From Bacillota bacterium (GTDB lineage: Bacteria > Bacillota > Clostridia > Christensenellales > CAG-138), in contig JAEWWD010000108.1 of assembly GCA_023396535.1 (NCBI GenBank), positions 1 through 13,137 on the forward strand: 13,137 nucleotides of DNA, in the 5' to 3' direction. Under the pieces are notes generated by a model. It had not been told where the DNA came from, searched no databases, and was given only the letters and a program-made list of their open reading frames with translations. Shown here piece after piece: positions 7,488 to 13,137 of the stretch. The position numbers were made by a program, and so were the translations under genes. Position 1 is the stretch's first letter, and every line of letters begins with the position of its first letter.

Positions 7488-8648
7488 TTATCGCCGTTGT
7501 TGTCGGCGCATCCAGACGTTGATGACGATTCCCGCCGTCAGCATATTCGCGAGAAGGTTTGAGCCTCCATAGCTTAAAAACGGAAGCGGAATACCGGTGA
7601 CGGGCATAAGGCCTATCGACATGCCGATGTTTTCAAATACATGCGCAAGCATCATGCCCATCGCGCCGATCGCCAGACAGGTACCAAAATGGTCCTTTGC
7701 ATGCAAGGCGATCCAAAGCCAGCGGAATATCAGCAGGAAATAGGCGACGATGAGTATCGTCCCCCCGATAAAGCCAAAGCCTTCCACCACGCCGGAGAAT
7801 ATAAAATCCGTATGCCGTTCGGGAACGTATTTCAACTGTGCGAGAGTCCCCTGCGTGAAATATCCTTTGCCCCACAGTTGACCTGATCCTATCGCCTCTT
7901 TGCTGCGGTCCACGTGCAGGCCGGCCCCCTGCAGGTCCAGCGTCGGGTCCAGGAATACATTGATGCGCTGCTGCTGATCTTTATCCAATATATAATAATA
8001 GGCAAGGGGTAGTATGGCCGCGCTGGCCAGTATCGCTCCAACGATATACTTCCAGCCAATTTTCGAAACAAACAGTATACAGACGAATATCGCAAGAAAT
8101 ACGACCGCAGTCCCCATATCCGGCTGCTTGATGACCAGTACGAACGGGATACCGAAATACAGGGTAAGTATAGCGATATCTTTGAAGTTCTTCAGCGCTC
8201 CATCCCTTTCCACAATATCGGCGGCAAATTTTGATAACATGACAATAAGCGTCACCTTGCACAGTTCGGAAGGCTGAAACGCGCGCGTGCCCATCGTGAA
8301 CCACCCGAGTACGCCGCGTGTGGAACTGCCTATCAGCAGCAGAATTACAAGGAGCGCTACGTTCGCGATATAAACATACTTGATGGCAAAGCGAAATAAC
8401 TGGTAATCCACAGCTATCATAATGAACATTGCTGCAAGTCCCACCAGAAAATTTACGATCTGCCGCTGCACATATTCAAGGTTTAGCTTCGCGAATATAT
8501 CCGCCGCATTCTTTTCCTGCCCTGTGAACGGCTCAGCCATAACGTTGCCAATCGTAAGCAACCCAAATCCCACCAGACAGAGAATGAGCAGTATGGTGAT
8601 CCATTCTATATTCTTTGCTTTTTGCTTACCGTGACGTTCGCTTTGCAA
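7488..8648 (-). CDS. rodA: RodA, SEDS-family peptidoglycan polymerase
   Basis: A 386-residue protein with about ten membrane segments, from ITILLILCLVGFGLLTIGNV near the N-terminus to NLLANMLTAGIVINVWM near the end. SEDS motifs are clear: GTRAFQPSELCKV (120-131), IKQPDMGTA (173-181), YVPERHTDFIF (274-284, with the catalytic-type aspartate D281) and NIGMSIGLMPVTGIPLPFLSYGGS (from 340). The NIGMSIGLMPVTGIP form points to RodA rather than FtsW or SpoVE. RodA polymerises glycan strands from lipid II with a class B PBP in the elongasome. The start is TTG at 8646-8648, with AAGGAAG 5 nt upstream and no in-frame ATG before residue 37, inside the first extracellular loop. The gene is 23 nt after the lipoprotein gene, so the two are likely co-transcribed. 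The neighbouring minCDE or mreBCD genes often seen in Clostridia are not in the window. Confidence 0.95.
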   Translation of the reverse strand: MQSERHGKQKAKNIEWITILLILCLVGFGLLTIGNVMAEPFTGQEKNAADIFAKLNLEYVQRQIVNFLVGLAAMFIMIAVDYQLFRFAIKYVYIANVALLVILLLIGSSTRGVLGWFTMGTRAFQPSELCKVTLIVMLSKFAADIVERDGALKNFKDIAILTLYFGIPFVLVIKQPDMGTAVVFLAIFVCILFVSKIGWKYIVGAILASAAILPLAYYYILDKDQQQRINVFLDPTLDLQGAGLHVDRSKEAIGSGQLWGKGYFTQGTLAQLKYVPERHTDFIFSGVVEGFGFIGGTILIVAYFLLIFRWLWIALHAKDHFGTCLAIGAMGMMLAHVFENIGMSIGLMPVTGIPLPFLSYGGSNLLANMLTAGIVINVWMRRQQRR

Positions 8649-8653
8649 ATTTG

Positions 8654-8660
8654 CTTCCTT
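8654..8660 (-). promoter_or_regulatory. Ribosome binding site supporting the TTG start of rodA
   Basis: AAGGAAG on the minus strand, 5 nt upstream of the TTG at 8646-8648. No ATG or GTG with a comparable site was seen near the expected RodA N-terminus. Confidence 0.55.
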
Positions 8661-8671
8661 CCCGGGCTATT

Positions 8672-9853
8672 TTATCCATTGCGCAGTTGAAACCAGTCCT
8701 GCACCTGTTCATAAATAAATACGTACTTGTCAAGCGTTACTTTACGCACGATGGGCATGTTTAACCGGGATGCCGCCGGTACGCTCTCCCCTCTGAGGAT
8801 ACGGTCGAGCATCATCAGGGATTGCGCGCTTGCCTCATAATATGGCTCAAGCACGAACGCGTAGATATCTTCGGTACGCATGAGGGAAATCGTTTCTTCA
8901 CTGATCCCAAACCCGGCGACAGATATAAGGATGGACTTGACCAGCCCGGCAGGAACGGGCGTCGCGCTGGCGGGAGCCGGCGGCACAGTGGCTTCCGGGC
9001 CCGGCGAAGCCGATGCCTGCGGCGTCGCGGTTGGCTTTGCGGATATTGAAGCTTCAGGAGCGCCCTCCGCTTTAAACCGGGACTGCGCCTTTTCCCTGGC
9101 GCGCACGGCGATTGTCGCTCCGTCCGTATCCGCGCAGAACAGGCCCTTGATATCCCTGTTCCACAGAATATATTCGGCAAGCTCGTCTATCGCGGTTTGC
9201 TCGTCTGCGCCTGTCCGTGCAAAATACCCCACATTGTACTGCGGATAGTATTCGGCTATGGAAGCCACAAATCTTTCATAGGCAGCCTGCGGTTCACGGC
9301 CATATACAAGTATTTTCCCGGCTTTGCATTCCCGTTCGACCATACGTTCGGCCAGGCTCAGCGCGATTTCTTCCGTATAGCCCAACAGGTCCGCAACCAC
9401 GCATGCGGTAACGCCTATGCCGGACGCGTCATAATACGGCACAACTGCCGGGATTGATAACGCGGCCGCTTTCTCCAATGCGACGGCGTTGGAGCTATTG
9501 GGATCCCATATCAGCAGGCCCTTGCATCCGTCGGCAGCTGCCTGCTCGACCGCGGCGACAGATTGCGCACCGGCTGCGGCGTGGTACAGCTTTGCGGGAT
9601 ACCCCAGGTTTTCAGCCGTGCGGAGAAACCCATGCATTGCCGTGCATAAAGCGATATCCTGAGAATCCGGTATGATAAAGCCAAGCAGCGTATCGGTTAC
9701 GTCGACGGCGTTCGTCTGTACCTGCGGCTGATACAGCGTGGCGGTTGGCGTGGCGGCAGGCTCCTGCACGGCAGGCTTCGCGCAGCCTGCCAGGCAAAGC
9801 AACCCTATCGTCATAGCCAAAATGCCCGCAATACCGCGTACGGTTGTTTTCAT
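8672..9853 (-). CDS. Periplasmic-binding-protein-like lipoprotein with internal Pro/Ala/Ser/Thr-rich segment
   Basis: A 393-residue exported lipoprotein: signal peptide 1-23 with lipobox LAGC (C24 is the lipidated residue), a short Pro/Thr-rich linker (25-50), then a type 1 (sugar-binding) periplasmic fold: LLGFIIPDSQDIALCTAMHG (about 56-75), GLLIWDPNSSNAVALEKAAA, IPAVVPYYDASGIG, a KAGKILVYGRE strand, DIKGLFCADTDGATIAVRAR (about 234-253). The fold is interrupted at about 264-303 by a low-complexity Pro/Ala/Ser/Thr stretch before it resumes with VKSILISVAGFGISEETISL. Relatives bind ribose, galactose or autoinducer-2 for ABC importers, but no permease or ATPase gene is adjacent; the downstream gene is rodA. 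The ligand is unknown. ATG at 9851-9853 has GGGAGG 7 nt upstream. It has its own strong promoter. Confidence 0.82.
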   Translation of the reverse strand: MKTTVRGIAGILAMTIGLLCLAGCAKPAVQEPAATPTATLYQPQVQTNAVDVTDTLLGFIIPDSQDIALCTAMHGFLRTAENLGYPAKLYHAAAGAQSVAAVEQAAADGCKGLLIWDPNSSNAVALEKAAALSIPAVVPYYDASGIGVTACVVADLLGYTEEIALSLAERMVERECKAGKILVYGREPQAAYERFVASIAEYYPQYNVGYFARTGADEQTAIDELAEYILWNRDIKGLFCADTDGATIAVRAREKAQSRFKAEGAPEASISAKPTATPQASASPGPEATVPPAPASATPVPAGLVKSILISVAGFGISEETISLMRTEDIYAFVLEPYYEASAQSLMMLDRILRGESVPAASRLNMPIVRKVTLDKYVFIYEQVQDWFQLRNG

Positions 9854-9890
9854 GCGTCGTCCTCCCGGGCGTTAAACAAACTTTTGAACC

Positions 9891-9903
9891 CAAACACCGT
9901 TTG
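9891..9903. promoter_or_regulatory. Small inverted repeat in the lipoprotein-gene leader
   Basis: CAAAC-ACC-GTTTG, 5-nt arms around 3 nt, just downstream of the predicted transcription start (near 9907) and upstream of the ribosome binding site. The position suits an operator, but arms this short occur by chance often. Confidence 0.2.
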
Positions 9904-9913
9904 TCCAAATCTT

Positions 9914-9942
9914 ATTGTACAACATAGCGTCCCCGCTGTCAT
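9914..9942 (-). promoter_or_regulatory. Strong predicted sigma-A promoter of the lipoprotein-rodA unit
   Basis: On the minus strand, ATGACA (9937-9942, 5 of 6 to consensus) and TACAAT (9914-9919, 5 of 6) are exactly 17 nt apart. Transcription would start near 9907, giving a leader of about 54 nt. It lies directly downstream of the pgi terminator, which makes a new transcription unit likely. Confidence 0.7.
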
Positions 9943-9970
9943 CCAGCGCCCACCGAATTTACAGCCTGTA

Positions 9971-10004
9971 CAAGAATAGAAGAAGCGGCAGCAGCCACTT
10001 CTTC
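9971..10004 (-). terminator. Intrinsic terminator after pgi
   Basis: An 11-bp stem on the minus strand: GAAGAAGTGGC (9994-10004) pairs with GCCGCTTCTTC (9979-9989) around a 4-nt loop, with a single G-U pair. It is followed by TATTCTTG, a modest T-rich tail. It lies 82 nt after the pgi stop and before the next promoter. The 232-nt gap also holds a small AT-rich palindrome (10028-10041, TATCAT/ATGATA). Confidence 0.75.
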
Positions 10005-10085
10005 AGACTTGTTATAAAAGGTGTGCGTATCATTGATGATATTTGGAGCCCCTTGCAAATGCTCGTTTTCCGGCCCAGGTATGCG

Positions 10086-11513
10086 TTATATGATATACCG
10101 CGCTTGCTTTTTTGGTATTGCGTCGAGTTCCGCCTTCTTTTGCGCGAAACCCGGCTTGCCCAAGAGCGCATATGTTGCGTTTTTCCCTTCTTCGACGCCG
10201 GGCTGATCGAACGCGTTGATATGAAGTAGCTCTCCCGCAAACGCCGTCATGACTTCAAGCAGATACATGAGCTGCCCGACAGTAAAAGCGTTGACTTCAG
10301 GCAGCGTGATGGTAAGGTTCATATGACCGCTTTTCATAAGCGCGTATTCCGTCGCCATCTGTTCCGCCTGAATGAGTTCGTTGAGCGAATGCCCGCACAG
10401 GAAGGATACGTCCGGAATATCCGAAAAGCCTTCGGGTATGGCGATATCCGCCCGGTATCGATCCACCCCCAGGAAAGTCACAACCTTGTCGTACGGTCCC
10501 TCGGTATATAATTGCACCTGGCTGTGCTGATCCGTAACGCCCAGCGCCTTGACGGGGGTCTGTCCTTCATTCATCTCACGTCCGGCGTTGTCATACCGCT
10601 TACCCAGCGACTCCGCCCATAGCTGCGCGTACCAGTCGGCCATATATTTCAGTGAATCCGCATACGGCATCATCACTGAGATATTGTACCCCCTGCGCAT
10701 GGCGATGTATTGCAGCGTCGCCAGCATATAGGCAGGGTTCTTCCATACGTCCTCCGTTTTGCACAGCTCGTCCGCATAAGCGGCGCCTGCCAGCAGCGCG
10801 CGGATATCGATGCCACAGGCCGCGGCCGCTATAAGCCCAACGGGACAAAGTTCGCTGAAGCGTCCGCCTACGCCGTCCGGCACATAAAACGTTTTGAGCC
10901 CAAGTTGGCGTGCGATTTTGATGAGATTGCCTTTATTCGCATCCGTCGTGGCGATCAAATGCCGGGGCAGTTCCCCGTCGCCCAACCGTTCACGCAGCAG
11001 CGCCGTGATGATAAGCAGTTGCGACATGGTCTCGCTGGTGCCCCCGGATTTTGTGATCACATTGAATACGGTGGCAGCCGGGTCTATAACGTCAAGAAGT
11101 GCCGCCATACGTTCCGGGTCCACGTTGTCTTCCACGAAAAGACGCGGACCGCCGCGCTTCTCTTTAGGAAGATCGTTGTAATGCAGATGGTTGAGCGCCT
11201 GCTGCACTGCGATGGGGCCAAGCGCGCTTCCGCCGATACCCAATACCACGAAATTCTCACACCAGGATGAAAACTCCCTCACCGTCGCGAGGATATCCTC
11301 CACGATTGCGTCCTGCGTGTAGGGCAGTTCCCTCCATTTCATTTCCGGGCGACGCATCTGCATGGAATGCGCCGCGGCCGCCAGTTCATCGTCCAGTTCG
11401 TCGATCTCCGACGCGTCTATGCCGAAATCGGCGACGGCTTCCGTCATCATGTTGTTAAAATCCACGCGGATACGCATGCTGTCCTGCAAGGATTTGTCCC
11501 GATATCGTTCCAT
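10086..11513 (-). CDS. pgi: Glucose-6-phosphate isomerase
   Basis: A 475-residue cytoplasmic enzyme converting glucose-6-phosphate and fructose-6-phosphate, a central step of glycolysis and gluconeogenesis. Two SIS domains are visible: the first with VVLGIGGSALGP (89-100) and the phosphate-binding ITKSGGTSETMS (153-164), then VGGRFSELCPVGL (215-227). Catalytic residues map to E301 in QLWAESLGK, H330 in VTDQHSQVQL and K444 in QPGVEEGKNATYALLG. Length and spacing fit the shorter bacterial type found in Firmicutes and Thermotoga. ATG at 11511-11513 has GGAGGG 8 nt upstream. It follows the TIM-barrel isomerase gene after 32 nt with no intervening hairpin, and its transcript should end at the hairpin at 9971-10004. 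Confidence 0.97.
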   Translation of the reverse strand: MERYRDKSLQDSMRIRVDFNNMMTEAVADFGIDASEIDELDDELAAAAHSMQMRRPEMKWRELPYTQDAIVEDILATVREFSSWCENFVVLGIGGSALGPIAVQQALNHLHYNDLPKEKRGGPRLFVEDNVDPERMAALLDVIDPAATVFNVITKSGGTSETMSQLLIITALLRERLGDGELPRHLIATTDANKGNLIKIARQLGLKTFYVPDGVGGRFSELCPVGLIAAAACGIDIRALLAGAAYADELCKTEDVWKNPAYMLATLQYIAMRRGYNISVMMPYADSLKYMADWYAQLWAESLGKRYDNAGREMNEGQTPVKALGVTDQHSQVQLYTEGPYDKVVTFLGVDRYRADIAIPEGFSDIPDVSFLCGHSLNELIQAEQMATEYALMKSGHMNLTITLPEVNAFTVGQLMYLLEVMTAFAGELLHINAFDQPGVEEGKNATYALLGKPGFAQKKAELDAIPKKQARYII

Positions 11514-11545
11514 TCGTTTTCCCTCCCGTATAGCTGTTCTTGGGT

Positions 11546-12364
11546 TTAGGCTCTTGCCGCATCCCCCATGCAGCGTTGTATATACTGATAGCTCACTAAA
11601 AGTTCTGTATCCTCATGGAACATGTCGCTGTATACTTCTATGAACGCGGGGCCTTTGTATTTTTTCTGCTCCAGCGCGGCGCGCAACGCAAAGAATCCGC
11701 AGTCGCCCTGCCCCGGCATAGCCAGACGGAAACGGCCCGCTACATAACGATAATCGCAGATATGCAGGTTAATCAGCCGTTCGCCGATGGCCTCCACATA
11801 TTCGAGCGGGGAATAACCGCTGCGCACCGCCTGCTTGATATCTAGCGTAAAACGCAGGTCATCCGCCCCCGTCGCTTCCAGAAGACGCGCCCCGAAGGAC
11901 GGAATACTGAATAAACACCAGCTCACGTTCTCCCATGCGAGCGTCAGGCCGTATTCCCCCGCGATCTCGCACAGCTCCTGCACGATGGGACCTATCCGCG
12001 GCAGTTCCATATTTTTAACGGCGCCGTTCAGACCGGCAGGCCCATGCATGACATAACAGTGCGCGCCGAGTATATGGCCCGCACGCAACACCTGCCGGTA
12101 TATTTTCAGTGCGTCCGCCCTCTGCCTTGCATGCGGCGAAAAGAGCTGGGGCTCAAACTGCGTACCCATGGGATGAATACTGTATACCTGCAGCCCGTTA
12201 TCCCGGACATTCCCTGCGAGCATAGACACAAAGTCTTCCTCATATTCGGAAAACGTGTTCAGAAATATTTCGCAAAGGGAGGTTCCGATCGCCTTCATTC
12301 TTGCGGGCGTATCCTCCACATTGCACTTATTGAAAAAGCTCGCAGTTGAAATGCCTACCTGCAA
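11546..12364 (-). CDS. Sugar phosphate isomerase/epimerase-like TIM barrel protein
   Basis: A 272-residue single-domain protein of the xylose isomerase-like TIM barrel family (AP endonuclease family 2). The fold is seen in strands VGISTASF (3-10), LQVYSIHPMG (58-67), HCYVMHGPAG (102-111), LTLAWENVSW (140-149), LRFTLDIKQA (170-179), LINLHICDY (197-205) and PAFIEVYSD (239-247). Likely metal ligands are E145, D175, H201 and E243, all on strand ends as in active isomerases/epimerases. Relatives act on hexuloses, inosose or hydroxypyruvate, so the substrate cannot be named. The start is TTG at 12362-12364, with GGGAGG 8 nt upstream and the fold beginning at once. Its position 32 nt upstream of pgi suggests that it feeds a sugar into hexose phosphate metabolism, which is inference. 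Confidence 0.85.
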   Translation of the reverse strand: MQVGISTASFFNKCNVEDTPARMKAIGTSLCEIFLNTFSEYEEDFVSMLAGNVRDNGLQVYSIHPMGTQFEPQLFSPHARQRADALKIYRQVLRAGHILGAHCYVMHGPAGLNGAVKNMELPRIGPIVQELCEIAGEYGLTLAWENVSWCLFSIPSFGARLLEATGADDLRFTLDIKQAVRSGYSPLEYVEAIGERLINLHICDYRYVAGRFRLAMPGQGDCGFFALRAALEQKKYKGPAFIEVYSDMFHEDTELLVSYQYIQRCMGDAARA

Positions 12365-12372
12365 GTATACCG

Positions 12373-12378
12373 CCTCCC
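12373..12378 (-). promoter_or_regulatory. Ribosome binding site fixing a TTG start
   Basis: GGGAGG on the minus strand, 8 nt upstream of the TTG at 12362-12364 that opens the TIM-barrel gene. The next in-frame ATG lies within the first barrel helix (residue 23), so TTG is preferred. Confidence 0.7.
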
Positions 12379-12383
12379 ATGCC

Positions 12384-12392
12384 AGTATAACA
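12384..12392 (-). promoter_or_regulatory. Possible extended -10 promoter of the TIM barrel-pgi unit
   Basis: TGTTATACT on the minus strand is a TGn-extended -10 (TATACT). No good -35 is seen 16-18 nt upstream. Transcription would begin only about 13-16 nt before the TTG, at or just before the ribosome binding site, so the true start may lie farther upstream. Confidence 0.35.
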
Positions 12393-12438
12393 TTCCTGCC
12401 CCCATGGCGAAAGAATATGTTTTTACACGGCCGTATGC

Positions 12439-12444
12439 TATACT
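12439..12444 (+). promoter_or_regulatory. Possible -10 element of the DUF3810 gene
   Basis: TATACT on the plus strand, 6 nt before the ATG at 12451, with no recognisable -35 at 17 nt. If used, the transcript would start at or next to the ATG and be leaderless; otherwise translation begins at the downstream GTG 12478 or ATG 12481. Confidence 0.3.
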
Positions 12445-12450
12445 ATGCCC

Positions 12451-13137
12451 ATGGAAAGTAGAAATGATCGAACGGCGGTGATGCAACTGCCGCAGAAATG
12501 GAAACAAGAAATCAAACGGCTACCATGGCTGCTTCTCATCCCGCTGGGCGTTATACTGCCCGCACTTATCAGTCTTAACCCCAATGCTGTGGAACGGATC
12601 TACAGCAGGGGCGTTTATCCGCTGATAGCGGGCGCGATCGGCTTTCTCACCGGCCTGCTGCCGTTCTCAATTGCGGAATGGCTGCTTTATGCGCTTGTCA
12701 TTGGGCTGCCTGCACTCATACTGGTCACGCTTATTCGCGCGTTGCTTCATAAAATACGATGGGCAAAATTCCTGCGGCTTATCGTAACTATTCTGATCCT
12801 GTTCGGAATAGCGCTCAATACGTTCTATGTATTGTGGGGATTTAACTATTCGCGCAATACCCTGGCGCAACAGCTTTCCCTAGACGTACGCGAACGCTCC
12901 GTGGATGAATTGAAGGGCCTTTGTTTTCAACTCGCGTCCGATGCCGTCTCCCTGCGCGCACAGGTACAGGAGGATTCACGTGGTGTATTTCGGCTTCCGG
13001 ACGGAGTGACCGAGTGTTTCGGGCGCATCCCGAAAGCATATGAACAGCTTGAGAAGCAGGTGCCGCAATTTGTCGGCCGCGCGGCGCGGCCCAAATACGT
13101 ACTCGGCGCGGAAGGCCTGAGCTGGGCTGGCATATCC
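12451..13137 (+). CDS. DUF3810 family membrane protein, N-terminal part
   Basis: Partial: 229 residues are visible and the frame is open to the right edge. A short basic N-terminus is followed by hydrophobic segments at about 25-43 (PWLLLIPLGVILPALISLN), 60-93 (IAGAIGFLTGLLPFSIAEWL then the YALVIGLPALILVTLI segment) and 108-130 (FLRLIVTILILFGIALNTFY), then an extracytoplasmic region beginning LWGFNYSRNTLAQQLSL. The SRGVYPLIAGAIGFLTGLLPFS and WGFNYSR signatures are those of DUF3810, whose members usually carry a downstream HExxH-type motif suggesting a metalloprotease; that part lies outside the window. The function is unknown. It is the only rightward gene and is divergent from the TIM-barrel gene. 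The start is uncertain: ATG 12451 has no ribosome binding site, and GTG 12478 or ATG 12481 are alternatives. Confidence 0.8.
   Translation, partial: MESRNDRTAVMQLPQKWKQEIKRLPWLLLIPLGVILPALISLNPNAVERIYSRGVYPLIAGAIGFLTGLLPFSIAEWLLYALVIGLPALILVTLIRALLHKIRWAKFLRLIVTILILFGIALNTFYVLWGFNYSRNTLAQQLSLDVRERSVDELKGLCFQLASDAVSLRAQVQEDSRGVFRLPDGVTECFGRIPKAYEQLEKQVPQFVGRAARPKYVLGAEGLSWAGIS

Noticed and set aside
10028..10041. AT-rich palindrome TATCAT-TG-ATGATA after pgi as a regulatory site.
   Set aside because: It is short, lies between the pgi stop and its terminator, and no promoter is next to it.
1..13137. tRNA genes, CRISPR repeats, insertion sequence ends and riboswitches.
   Set aside because: I found no candidates on either strand by reading; gene gaps are short (largest 232 nt) and hold only the elements listed.

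Overview
The window is an ordinary chromosomal stretch of a spore-forming or spore-lineage Firmicute, most likely a member of Clostridia with moderate GC content. The evidence is a rodA / spoIVFA-like / spoIVFB-like / radical SAM (TIGR03960) / DUF2344 / RNase G-E series, an RqcH (NFACT) gene, a YerC-type TrpR-like regulator, strong GGAGG ribosome binding sites and several TTG starts. I see no mobile elements, phage genes, CRISPR arrays, tRNAs or rRNAs. Ten of the eleven intact or partial genes from the left edge to about 12364 read leftward; one partial gene at the right edge reads rightward.

Right to left, in the direction of transcription: a sugar-isomerase-like TIM barrel gene (TTG start) and pgi (glucose-6-phosphate isomerase) form a two-gene unit that ends at a strong hairpin terminator (9971-10004). 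A near-consensus promoter (9914-9942) then starts a unit encoding a solute-binding lipoprotein with an unusual internal Pro/Ala/Ser/Thr-rich segment, followed 23 nt later by rodA (peptidoglycan polymerase, TTG start). After a 109-nt gap with a weak hairpin come a SpoIVFA-like membrane protein with a degenerate LytM domain and a SpoIVFB-like intramembrane metalloprotease, overlapping by ATGA. A promoter at 5783-5811 starts the next unit: a radical SAM protein with a second, C-terminal CX3CX2C cluster, its DUF2344 partner (26-nt overlap) and the RNase G/E-type nuclease (3-nt gap). A last promoter (1642-1669) drives an FAH-fold hydrolase, a YerC-like TrpR-family regulator and rqcH, which runs off the left edge.

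Together the genes cover glycolytic sugar phosphate chemistry, sidewall peptidoglycan synthesis, a membrane protease pair resembling the sporulation checkpoint, RNA processing and ribosome-associated quality control. I found no clear undescribed system. The points most worth a second look are the orphan lipoprotein joined to rodA, the second cysteine cluster in the radical SAM protein, and the altered ends of an otherwise familiar clostridial gene order (no mgsA after rodA, no rplU after rng). At the right edge a partial DUF3810 membrane protein reads divergently from the TIM-barrel gene.
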